64,000 nt of DNA from Luteimonas sp. (GTDB lineage: Bacteria > Pseudomonadota > Gammaproteobacteria > Xanthomonadales > Xanthomonadaceae), in the NCBI GenBank assembly GCA_024707405.1, contig JANPZU010000008.1, positions 372,001 to 436,000 on the forward strand. Reading direction: 5' to 3'. Position 1 is the first letter of the stretch. Every line of letters begins with the position of its first letter. The notes under the pieces were generated by a model. The model saw only the letters and a list, made by a program, of their open reading frames with translations. It was not told where the DNA came from and made no database searches. Of this stretch, positions 9,115 to 16,357 are shown piece by piece. A program made the position numbers and the translations under genes.

Positions 9115-9777
9115 ATGCCGGGTTACCGGGTCAGGGAAACCACGCAATCCATCGGCGGGCATGTCTATCGCCTTCGCGTGCTGAGCGACACGCAGCAATT
9201 CGCCGATCCCGATGGATTCAGTGCGGAAATGGGCATCTCTTCCGCGCAATGGAGCCTGTTCGGACAAGTGTGGGCGGCAGGCAAGTTGCTGGCACAGGCG
9301 ATGCACCGCTTCGACATCGCCGGCAAGCGCATCCTCGAGGTGGGTTGCGGCATCGGCCTCGCCAGCCTGGTGCTGCAACGCCGTGGCGCCGACATCATCG
9401 CTTCCGATGCGCATCCGCTGGCCGAAGTGTTCCTCGCCTACAACGCGGCATTGAACGGACTGCCTGCATTGCATTACCGGCAGCTGCGCTGGAACACCCT
9501 TCTCCCCACGCTGGGACGGTTCGACGCGATCATCGCCAGCGACGTGCTCTACGAGCGCGACAGCGCGGAACTGCTCGACGCCGTTGTCGACCGGCACGCA
9601 ATGCCCGATGCCGAGATCCTGATCACCGATCCGGGGCGCGGCAACAGCACGCGCTTCAGCCGCCTGCTGGCCGCGCGCGGCTTCGATCTCGACGAAGAGC
9701 GTTGCCCCATGAGCGATGCCGACCTGCCACCGCATCGTGGCCGCATGCTGCATTACCGCCGACAGGCAGCGCACTAG
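9115..9777 (+). CDS. Class I SAM-dependent methyltransferase (protein-lysine type, METTL-like)
   Basis: 220 residues. Motif I is ILEVGCGIGLASLVLQRRGA near residue 72, followed by ASDAHPLAEVFLAYN and IASDVLYERD, the pattern of the nicotinamide N- and lysine-methyltransferase-like (methyltransf_16) group. The N-terminal QWSLFGQVWAAGKLLAQAM is the usual lead helix of these enzymes. The ATG at 9115 has GGGAGC nearby. Its stop is one base before the start of the cysteine-cluster protein, so the two are probably co-translated. The target protein or metabolite is unknown. Confidence 0.82.
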   Translation: MPGYRVRETTQSIGGHVYRLRVLSDTQQFADPDGFSAEMGISSAQWSLFGQVWAAGKLLAQAMHRFDIAGKRILEVGCGIGLASLVLQRRGADIIASDAHPLAEVFLAYNAALNGLPALHYRQLRWNTLLPTLGRFDAIIASDVLYERDSAELLDAVVDRHAMPDAEILITDPGRGNSTRFSRLLAARGFDLDEERCPMSDADLPPHRGRMLHYRRQAAH

Positions 9778-9778
9778 C

Positions 9779-10087
9779 ATGGGCGCGCCTTCAAAGCCGC
9801 TTTGTGCACGATGCGATGCCGTGTGCTGCCGGTTGACCGTCGTGCTGCAACCGGAAGATCGCATCCCGCTGCACCTCACCGACAAGACCGATGCAGGATT
9901 GACGGTCATGGCCCGCGACGAAGAAGGCTGGTGCGTCGCGATCGATGCAGCACACATGCGCTGTTCGATCTACGACACGCGCCCGGGCATCTGCCGGCGT
10001 TTCGTGATGGCCGGGCCGTACTGCCGCGAAGTGCGCGCCGACTACAGCGACCGCAATCGCCGCGGCATTCCGCTGCAGCTCCACTGA
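9779..10087 (+). CDS. YkgJ family cysteine cluster protein
   Basis: 102 residues starting one base after the methyltransferase stop. Cysteines fall in the family pattern: CARCDAVCCRL at the N-terminus, MRCSIYDTRPGICRRF in the middle and GPYCREV near the end. These residues bind an Fe-S cluster or zinc in YkgJ/UPF0153 proteins. The function is not established; a role in metal-dependent modification is often assumed. The frame extends upstream, but that part duplicates coding bases of the methyltransferase, so the ATG at 9779 is preferred. Confidence 0.85.
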   Translation: MGAPSKPLCARCDAVCCRLTVVLQPEDRIPLHLTDKTDAGLTVMARDEEGWCVAIDAAHMRCSIYDTRPGICRRFVMAGPYCREVRADYSDRNRRGIPLQLH

Positions 10088-10098
10088 CTGGACTCCCC

Positions 10099-10365
10099 AT
10101 GCCTCGCCCGAAGCACGCAAAACCCAAGCTCGATGCACTCGCCGCCGACCCGGCCAAGGCCGAGCGCGTGTTGCCACGCAAGACAAAGGTGCATCCCACG
10201 CTCACCCATGAGCGCATCGCCGCCGACATGGCCGCCTTCAGCAAGGCGGGCGGCAAGATCGAAGTGCTCGGCGTGACCCGAACCTTGACGAAGGCACATG
10301 CAGGCGACGCGACGCCAGGCTCCGGGCCGGCGACCACGGCGCCGCCCGATCCCCTGAAGAAGTAA
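10099..10365 (+). CDS. Small basic protein of unknown function
   Basis: 88 residues, 11 bp after the cysteine-cluster gene, so probably the third gene of that unit. The N-terminal half is Lys/Arg/Pro rich and the C-terminus is a Pro/Thr/Gly tail ending in Lys-Lys. A middle segment (THERIAADMAAFSKAGGKIE) is helical and looks conserved. No domain is recognised. The composition hints at nucleic-acid or ribosome association, but that is a guess. Confidence 0.65.
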   Translation: MPRPKHAKPKLDALAADPAKAERVLPRKTKVHPTLTHERIAADMAAFSKAGGKIEVLGVTRTLTKAHAGDATPGSGPATTAPPDPLKK

Positions 10366-10383
10366 GCGCCGAAGCGCCGACAC

Positions 10384-10935
10384 TCAATCCGCGGCGCGCG
10401 GCGCGCCCATGTTGCCGCGGCTGTAGCGACCGGAACGGTCGAAGCAGCACGCACGGCGCTTGCCCGACGCGAGCATGTCGCACGCGGTGGCGATGCGCTT
10501 CACGCGCGTTTCCGCTTTCTTGCCCGAGGTGATCCAGTGGATCCAGTCGCGTCGCGCGACCGGCGTGATGTCCTGCCAGGTCGCCAGCGCGTCGGGATGT
10601 GCAGCGAAGGCCTTGCGCACGTCGGCGGGCACCTCGGGTTCGGGCTCCTTGTCGACAGGCGCCATCTCCAGCGCCACCATCGCACCGGCTTCGACACCGG
10701 CAAGCTTGCGCAGTGCATCGTCCACTTTCAGCCAATGACTGCCTTCACCATCGGGTTCCAGCGTGGCCTGGAAGGGTTGTCCGGCGAACATGCCCTCCAC
10801 GGACACCATGCTGCGCGCCGGCAGTTTCGCGCTCGCGGCCTTCGGCAGCACGAGGAACAACCACACCGCATCTGCCGGTTCCGATGGACGCAGCAGCTTC
10901 GCCTTGAACCTGATCTTTCCGGTGGGTGAGGCCAT
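10384..10935 (-). CDS. DUF1905 / YdeI-OmdA family protein
   Basis: 183 residues. Residues 1-85 form a DUF1905 beta-barrel (KIRFKAKLLRP, then PARSMVSVEGMFAGQPFQ). Residues 100-165 form the YdeI/OmdA helical domain (VPADVRKAFAAHPDALATWQDITPVARRDWIHWI). The two are commonly fused. Some relatives are described as bacteriocin-protection proteins; the biochemical role is unknown. It is convergent with the small basic protein gene, 18 bp apart. Confidence 0.85.
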   Translation of the reverse strand: MASPTGKIRFKAKLLRPSEPADAVWLFLVLPKAASAKLPARSMVSVEGMFAGQPFQATLEPDGEGSHWLKVDDALRKLAGVEAGAMVALEMAPVDKEPEPEVPADVRKAFAAHPDALATWQDITPVARRDWIHWITSGKKAETRVKRIATACDMLASGKRRACCFDRSGRYSRGNMGAPRAAD

Positions 10936-11084
10936 GCCGCAACGATAGCATCACGTCCGCTTCTCATCCGCTGCACAAAGCACAACGCCAACGAAAAGTC
11001 GTTCAGTCGATGCGCCGTGGTTGCACATCGATTTCATGCGCGTTGGAGGACAGTGCTTCCACCTTCCCCCATGGAGAAATGCAG

Positions 11085-11540
11085 ATGAACACGGACAAGA
11101 AAATCCAGCACAGCCTGAACGACCTCATCGAGATCGCACGCGACGGCAGCGAGTTCTATACCGAGGCTGCCGGCAAGGTGAAGAACCCGGAACTGTCCGC
11201 GCTGTTCGGTCAGATGGCGAGCCACAAGCGCGAGATCGTCAACGGCCTGAGCGCTGACGTGGCCGCCACCGGCGGCAAGCCGGCCGAGCACGGCACGATG
11301 GTCGGATCGATGCACCAGGTGTATGGCAAGGTGCGCGCGGCGCTGGGCGATACTGACTACGCCTACGTGTCCGAACTCGAGGAATCCGAGGATCGCCTGC
11401 TCGATGCGTTCAAAGATACGCTGGCCGACAAGGACACGCCGGCCGCCGCACGCATGGCCGCCGAACAGTTCATGCCGCGCGTGGTGCAGTGCCACGACAT
11501 CATGCGCAACCACAAGCAGGCGCTGAAAGCCGCAAGTTGA
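11085..11540 (+). CDS. PA2169-type four-helix-bundle protein (DUF2383)
   Basis: 151 residues made of four amphipathic helices, a ferritin-like bundle. The family-typical start is LNDLIEIARDGSEFYTEAA, and the C-terminal part has MPRVVQCHDIMRNHKQA. Glu/His residues sit at positions that bind di-metal centres in ferritin-like folds, but binding is unproven. The ATG at 11085 has GGAG 8 bp upstream; an in-frame ATG at 11079 is possible. Members are often stress-induced. It ends at a strong terminator and stands alone. Confidence 0.88.
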   Translation: MNTDKKIQHSLNDLIEIARDGSEFYTEAAGKVKNPELSALFGQMASHKREIVNGLSADVAATGGKPAEHGTMVGSMHQVYGKVRAALGDTDYAYVSELEESEDRLLDAFKDTLADKDTPAAARMAAEQFMPRVVQCHDIMRNHKQALKAAS

Positions 11541-11587
11541 GTCGATCCCACGTTGTCGCGCACATCGCGGCAACCCGTACCAAGATG

Positions 11588-11610
11588 AAGCCCCGGCCAC
11601 GCCGGGGCTT
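11588..11610. terminator. Bidirectional intrinsic terminator between convergent genes
   Basis: A perfect 10-bp stem (11588-11597 with 11601-11610) has a 3-base loop and is followed by a T-rich GTTCGTT. It lies between the DUF2383 gene and the convergent SDR gene, so it could serve both. Confidence 0.75.
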
Positions 11611-11653
11611 GTTCGTTGCTCACCCCGCCACGATCAACCGGCAACCAGGGCAA

Positions 11654-12409
11654 TCAGATCGCCTGACCGCCCGACACTTCGATGCGCTGCGCGGTGACCC
11701 AGCGATTCGCATCACCCAGCAGGCTGGCGACCATCGGGCCGATGTCGTCGGCCACGCCTACGCGACCTAACGCGGTAATGCCGGCGAGTTGGCGATTGAT
11801 CTCCGGGTTGTCGCGCACGGCGCCGCCGCCGAAGTCGGTTTCGATCGCGCCCGGCGCCACCGTGTTGACTGCGATGCCGTGCGCGCCCAGTTCCTTGGCC
11901 ATGTAGTGCGTCAGCACTTCCACCGCACCCTTCGCCGCCGCGTAGGCGGCATAACCGGGATACGCGAATCGGGTGAGGCCGGTGGAGATATTGACGATGC
12001 GGCCACCGTCGGCGATCAACGGCAACAGCGCCTGGGTCAGGAAGAACACGCCCTTGAAGTGCACGTCGACCAATCGGTCGAACTGCGCTTCGGTAGTCTC
12101 CGCGATGGATCCCACGTCGCCATGCCCGGCATTGTTGACGAGGTGATCGAACGTCTCGCGCTGCCAGGTGTCACGCAACGCGGTACGCAGGCGTTCTGCG
12201 AAGTCGCCGAAGCTGGACGTCACTCCGGTATCGAGCGGCAACGCCACGGCCCTGCGTCCCAGGGCTTCGATCTCGGCGACGACCGCCTGCGCTTCCCCGG
12301 CATTGCTGCGGTAGGTGAGGACGACGTCACCGCCGGAGCGGGCGACACTCAACGCAGTGTTGCGGCCCAGGCCGCGGCTGCCGCCGGTGATGAGGGTGAT
12401 CCTGCTCAT
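11654..12409 (-). CDS. Short-chain dehydrogenase/reductase (SDR)
   Basis: 251 residues from the ATG at 12409; the frame extends to 12460, but the extension does not look like protein. Motifs are TGGSRGLG for nucleotide binding, NNAG, catalytic Ser in VNISTGLTR, YAAYAAAK and the C-terminal PGAIETDFGGG. Residues after strand 2 (TYRSNAG) favour NADP(H). It resembles 3-oxoacyl-ACP reductase-like enzymes of unknown substrate. It is divergent from the AraC-type activator at 12550, its likely regulator. Confidence 0.9.
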   Translation of the reverse strand: MSRITLITGGSRGLGRNTALSVARSGGDVVLTYRSNAGEAQAVVAEIEALGRRAVALPLDTGVTSSFGDFAERLRTALRDTWQRETFDHLVNNAGHGDVGSIAETTEAQFDRLVDVHFKGVFFLTQALLPLIADGGRIVNISTGLTRFAYPGYAAYAAAKGAVEVLTHYMAKELGAHGIAVNTVAPGAIETDFGGGAVRDNPEINRQLAGITALGRVGVADDIGPMVASLLGDANRWVTAQRIEVSGGQAI

Positions 12410-12549
12410 GTTTGACTCCTTTCGGGGTGCGTGGAAGGTGGACATAGCCTCCTCCCGCACACGGCCACCGGGTTGCCGGAACGTCGCCGACTCTTGCCTG
12501 ATCCTACAAGCGCTCGTCCGCCGCGGGACGAAAGCGCTAGTCTTGCGTC

Positions 12550-13476
12550 ATGAATGCATTGCTCGATGCTGTCCGCCGCTTCGCCGACGCCCATGCCGGT
12601 GATGACGGCCTCGCGCCCACGCCCATCCCCGGCCTGATGCTGGTGCGCGCAACCGCGCCCAGCGACCTGATCCATGACGTCCAGCGTCCGCTGGCCTGCC
12701 TGGTGCAGCAGGGCGCCAAGCGCGTCACCGCGGGCACGCGCGCGGTCGAGTTCGCCGCCGGCGACTCGCTGCTGGTCACCGCCGACCTGCCGACCGTCAG
12801 CCAGATCACCCGCGCAAGCGCCGCCACGCCTTACTACTCGCTGGTGCTGGAACTCGATCCGGCCACCATCGCCGGCCTGGTCGCGGAGATGGCATTGCCC
12901 GCCACTGCCGACCACGCGCCTTTGCGCGCCGAACCCACCGACGACGAAACCCGCGACGCAGCATTGCGACTGATGCAGTTGCTCGACCGGCCCGAGACGT
13001 TGCCGGTGCTGCAATCGCAACGGCTGCGCGAGATGCACTACTGGCTGCTCGCCGGGCGCCATGGCGATGCCATCCGCAAGCTCGGATGGCCCGATGGCCA
13101 CGTGCAGCGCGTCGCCCGCGCCGTGCAGGTGCTGCGCCGCGACTACGCGCAACCAATCGCGGTGGAACGACTGGCGACCATCGCCGGCATGAGTCCGTCG
13201 TCGTTCCACCAGCACTTCAAGGCGATCACCTCGCTGTCGCCGCTGCAGTTCCAGAAGCACCTGCGCTTGGTCGAGGCCCGGCGCCTCATGCAATCGCAGG
13301 GCGCCAGCGCCAGCACGGCGGCCTACACCGTCGGTTACGAAAGCGTGCCGCAATTCACCCGCGAGTACGGCCGCCTGTTCGGACGGCCGCCCGTGGCCGA
13401 TGCGCGCATCGCCATGCAGCGAATGCACGATGCCGCAGCGGGCAACCACGAAGCCGCGACATCCACCGCGGGCTGA
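12550..13476 (+). CDS. AraC family transcriptional regulator
   Basis: 308 residues. The N-terminal part (1-175) is the AraC_N-type cupin-like domain seen in regulators of SDR and aldo-keto reductase genes (RPLACLVQQGAKRV, then LELDPATIAGLV). The C-terminal 100 residues hold two helix-turn-helix units (AVERLATIAGMSPSSFHQHF and TAAYTVGYESVPQFTREYGR). It is divergent from the SDR gene with a 140-bp shared control region, so it probably activates that gene in response to a small molecule or redox signal. Confidence 0.9.
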   Translation: MNALLDAVRRFADAHAGDDGLAPTPIPGLMLVRATAPSDLIHDVQRPLACLVQQGAKRVTAGTRAVEFAAGDSLLVTADLPTVSQITRASAATPYYSLVLELDPATIAGLVAEMALPATADHAPLRAEPTDDETRDAALRLMQLLDRPETLPVLQSQRLREMHYWLLAGRHGDAIRKLGWPDGHVQRVARAVQVLRRDYAQPIAVERLATIAGMSPSSFHQHFKAITSLSPLQFQKHLRLVEARRLMQSQGASASTAAYTVGYESVPQFTREYGRLFGRPPVADARIAMQRMHDAAAGNHEAATSTAG

Positions 13477-13577
13477 CACATCGTGCACGCCCGCGACACG
13501 TTACGATGCCGCACCCCACACGCCGCACGTTGTCGATCCCCCATGAAGGCCCGCACCTCCGACGCAGCTCCGGCGGC

Positions 13578-14432
13578 ATGAGCGAAGCGTCGACCCGGCC
13601 AGGCGTCGGAACCGCACACCGCATCGAACGCTGGCAGCCCTGGATCGCCGGGCTGCTGAGCGGCGTGCTGCACGTACTTTTTTTGCTGCTCGCGATGCTG
13701 ATGCCACCGGTGCCCGTGACCTCAGCCGACAGCGCCGCCGCCGGCAGCCGTGTGGAAGTGAACTTCATCGGCGAAACGCCCCCGCACCCCATCCCCTCGC
13801 CGCCCGTCGACAGCGCCCCGGCCAGCCGTCCCGCCGAAGCCGCCCCCGCGCGGCGACGCCTCCAGCCGCCGCCGATCGAAAACGCCGAGGAACCGGTGCT
13901 GCCCGATGCCATCGCGCAATCCGATGCCGACACCGCATCGCGCAATCCGCAATCCGAACAGCGCCCCGACACGCCCGCGCCCACCGCCGCACCGCCGCCG
14001 CCCACCACGCAACGCCGCTCGCGCACGTGGGGGCAACCGCCGGGCATGCTGGTGCAGGAAACCGCGCCCGTGAACATGGGGACGGCGCGGAATCCCACCC
14101 CCAGCCGCGGCACCCGCGGCCAGTCCACGTCCTCCGGCCCCAGCCTGGAAGTGGGCGGCTACCACGTCTATTACGACCTCTTCAGCGAAGAGCGCCTGCG
14201 CGCCTGGCGCGACCAGGGCATGACCGAACTCTTCCTGCCCCTGCCCGGCACCCGGCAGTACATGGTCTGCCCGCTCGAAACCGCCCTGCGCCGTGAATCC
14301 GGCGAATGCCGCCTGCTCGAACCCAACGACCCGGAACTGGCCAACATCGGCGACGCCCGCAAGGCCATCAACATGCAGCGGGTCTATCGCCAGGGCGACC
14401 TGCTGTGGAGCGGGCCAAGGCCGTATCGCTGA
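13578..14432 (+). CDS. Membrane-anchored proline-rich protein, TonB/TolA-like layout
   Basis: 284 residues from the ATG at 13578; an ATG at 13506 would add 24 residues. One membrane anchor lies at about residues 19-40 (WIAGLLSGVLHVLFLLLAML). About 140 residues of Pro/Ala-rich linker follow, then a folded C-terminal domain (GGYHVYYDLFSEERLRAWR, then PGTRQYMVCPLETALRRESG). The order of anchor, flexible spacer and periplasmic domain matches TonB or TolA proteins, but the C-terminal domain is not one I recognise as TonB_C. It may span the periplasm to reach an outer-membrane partner. No exbB/exbD lies nearby. Confidence 0.68.
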   Translation: MSEASTRPGVGTAHRIERWQPWIAGLLSGVLHVLFLLLAMLMPPVPVTSADSAAAGSRVEVNFIGETPPHPIPSPPVDSAPASRPAEAAPARRRLQPPPIENAEEPVLPDAIAQSDADTASRNPQSEQRPDTPAPTAAPPPPTTQRRSRTWGQPPGMLVQETAPVNMGTARNPTPSRGTRGQSTSSGPSLEVGGYHVYYDLFSEERLRAWRDQGMTELFLPLPGTRQYMVCPLETALRRESGECRLLEPNDPELANIGDARKAINMQRVYRQGDLLWSGPRPYR

Positions 14433-14463
14433 GCGACACCACGCATCGACGCATCATGCATCG

Positions 14464-14481
14464 GGCGGGCCCAAGCCCGCC
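14464..14481 (+). terminator. Hairpin after the TonB-like gene
   Basis: A 7-bp stem GGCGGGC / GCCCGCC with a CCAA loop is followed by TTGATC. The weak T tract makes this a possible terminator only. Confidence 0.35.
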
Positions 14482-14548
14482 TTGATCACGCCCGGGGATC
14501 GCTTCCGGCAAACTGTCGCCCCTGCAGAGCACCACGGATGCACCCGCG

Positions 14549-15097
14549 ATGACATTGCCCGACGAATTCGATCCGGACGACAACTACACGGATGACGCCG
14601 AAGGCGACGAGATCGACGACGGCGCCAGCGCCGAGGCACTGGTCTGGCAACTGCTGCTGGTCATCAATCCCGGCGACGAGGACGCGGCGCTGCAGCAGTT
14701 CGCCGCATTCCAGGACGCACTGGCCGGCGCCGATGCCGAGGACATCGACGCGGCGTGGCTGCTGAAGGACGTGATCGACTGGAAGTCCGGCTTCCACGTC
14801 GAAGACACCGCCCGCGGCACGCTGATCGACGCCATCACCGAACTCGCCGCGCGCTACAACCTCGCCATCGACTGGGGCGTGGAAGACCCGACCGACGACG
14901 CCTTCCTCGCGGCCACCACCACCGCCGAACTGCTCGAAACCGCGCACGACCAGTTGCGCCTCGACGGCTACACGCTGTGGACGTGGGAAACCGGCAGCCA
15001 CGACGTGGCCGGATGGATGACGCTCTCCGGCGACGACACCGCGATGCGCATCCTCGCCCCGGCACTGGGAATCGACGTACGGCCTGCTGCCGGGTGA
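14549..15097 (+). CDS. DUF6630 family protein
   Basis: 182 residues, strongly acidic at the N-terminus (FDPDDNYTDDAEGDEIDDG) and soluble. The conserved core reads WLLKDVIDWKSGFHVEDT, then LAIDWGVEDPTDDAFL and GYTLWTWETG, which I associate with DUF6630, a family common in Xanthomonadaceae with no assigned function. There is no signal peptide. It may be a single-gene unit. Confidence 0.75.
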   Translation: MTLPDEFDPDDNYTDDAEGDEIDDGASAEALVWQLLLVINPGDEDAALQQFAAFQDALAGADAEDIDAAWLLKDVIDWKSGFHVEDTARGTLIDAITELAARYNLAIDWGVEDPTDDAFLAATTTAELLETAHDQLRLDGYTLWTWETGSHDVAGWMTLSGDDTAMRILAPALGIDVRPAAG

Positions 15098-15122
15098 CCC
15101 GCCCCGTCCACCGCCCCGGGAA

Positions 15123-15312
15123 ATAGGGTATGGTGCGCGCACTGTTCAAAGCGGGATCACGGTACATCGTGGCTCCGATGCGGTAGGTCACCCGTTGAAG
15201 TGCGCTTCTCCAGACGATCCGCTCCATCGCTTCGCGTTACCCCTTGCTCGATACAGTCCCGGCACCGCAATCCGCGGGCCGTGCTTCCTCAACTGATCCA
15301 AGGAGTAACACC
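15123..15312 (+). promoter_or_regulatory. Long leader region of the cold-shock gene
   Basis: About 215 bp separate the previous stop from the cold-shock ATG, and the last part (ATCCAAGGAGTAACACC) carries an excellent ribosome site. Long structured leaders are typical of cspA-type genes, where they sense temperature. I did not find a specific cold-box motif, so the role is inferred from position. Confidence 0.35.
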
Positions 15313-15522
15313 ATGTCTGATCGTCAGACCGGCACCGTCAAGTGGTTCAACGACGCCAAGGGCTTCGGCTTCATCACCCCGCAGAGCGGCGACGACCTGT
15401 TCGTCCACTTCCGTTCGATCCAGGGCAGCGGCTTCAAGTCCCTGCAGGAAGGCCAGAAGGTCTCCTTCAAGGTCGCGCAGGGCCAGAAGGGCCTGCAGGC
15501 TGAAGAAGTCCAGGCCGAGTGA
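15313..15522 (+). CDS. CspA-family cold-shock protein
   Basis: 69 residues, a single OB-fold cold-shock domain. The start [18 protein letters not shown] contains RNP1 (KGFGF), and DLFVHFRSI contains RNP2 (VHF). It binds single-stranded RNA and DNA and melts mRNA structure in the cytoplasm. The ATG follows AAGGAG. The gene is flanked by a long leader and a strong intrinsic terminator, so it is monocistronic. Whether it is cold-induced or constitutive cannot be told from the protein. Confidence 0.95.
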   Translation: MSDRQTGTVKWFNDAKGFGFITPQSGDDLFVHFRSIQGSGFKSLQEGQKVSFKVAQGQKGLQAEEVQAE

Positions 15523-15561
15523 GCCTTGATGCGACGTTCGCGTCGCATTCGCAAGACAAGA

Positions 15562-15589
15562 CCCCGGGCGGAAACGCCCGGGGTTTTTT
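15562..15589 (+). terminator. Intrinsic terminator of the cold-shock gene
   Basis: A perfect 9-bp stem CCCCGGGCG / CGCCCGGGG with a GAAA loop is followed by six T. It is a textbook rho-independent terminator 39 bp after the stop. Confidence 0.93.
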
Positions 15590-15742
15590 GTGGGCCATCG
15601 TCCGGCGCCACGCCGCATGCTCAGCAATCCGATACTCGGCGCTGGCCACGGTCATGTGGAAATGAAGCTGGCCCGATTTCTGGGGTCTCATGCGCAGGTC
15701 GCGCCGTATGATGTCGCCGCACCCATCACAAGACCCGGCACC

Positions 15743-16297
15743 ATGGCGAAGGCGAATCCGCTCCAGGAACAACTGCTCAAGGCAGGCCTGGTGAAGAAAG
15801 GAAAAGTGGCCGAAGTGGCGCGCGAGCAGTCCAAGGCGCGACACGGCAAGGCACCGCCGAAAGCCACCGAGATCCAGCGCGAAGCCGAGCGCGTGCGCGC
15901 CGAGAAGGCCGACCGCGACCGCGCGCTGGCCGCCGAACAGAAAGCCAGGGCCCACACCGCCGAACTCGCCAAGCAGGCGCGGCAGATCATCCAGGACAAG
16001 AAGCTGCCGCGCAGCGGTGAGCTCGAGTACCGCTTCCCCGTGGACGGCGCCATCCGTACCGTACTGGTCGACGACGCGATGAAGAAGCAACTCGTCGCCG
16101 GCGCGCTGGTGATCGTCCGCATCGACGACCGCTTCGAACTGCTGCCGCGCGCCGCTGCAGATAAAGTGCGTGAACGCGATGCCAGCCGCATCGTCCTCGA
16201 CCATGGACAGGCGAAGGACGCCGAACCCGACGCGGCAACGTCGGAAGACGATGCCTACTACGCGCAGTTCAAGGTGCCGGATGATTTGATGTGGTGA
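15743..16297 (+). CDS. DUF2058 family protein (YaiL-like)
   Basis: 184 residues beginning MAKANPLQEQLLKAGLVKK, the hallmark of DUF2058 proteins such as E. coli YaiL. A long charged coiled-coil follows (about residues 25-90), then a compact domain (LEYRFPVDGAIRTVLVDDAM) and a C-terminal tail ending YYAQFKVPDDLMW. Older annotation calls these nucleoprotein/polynucleotide-associated enzymes; the activity is unproven. It is the last typical high-GC gene before the AT-richer insertion. Confidence 0.88.
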   Translation: MAKANPLQEQLLKAGLVKKGKVAEVAREQSKARHGKAPPKATEIQREAERVRAEKADRDRALAAEQKARAHTAELAKQARQIIQDKKLPRSGELEYRFPVDGAIRTVLVDDAMKKQLVAGALVIVRIDDRFELLPRAAADKVRERDASRIVLDHGQAKDAEPDAATSEDDAYYAQFKVPDDLMW

Positions 16298-16357
16298 TTG
16301 AATTCACTTGATTAGTAGTCGACTCCGCTTGTTTGGATTTTCCCTCTGAGAACCGAA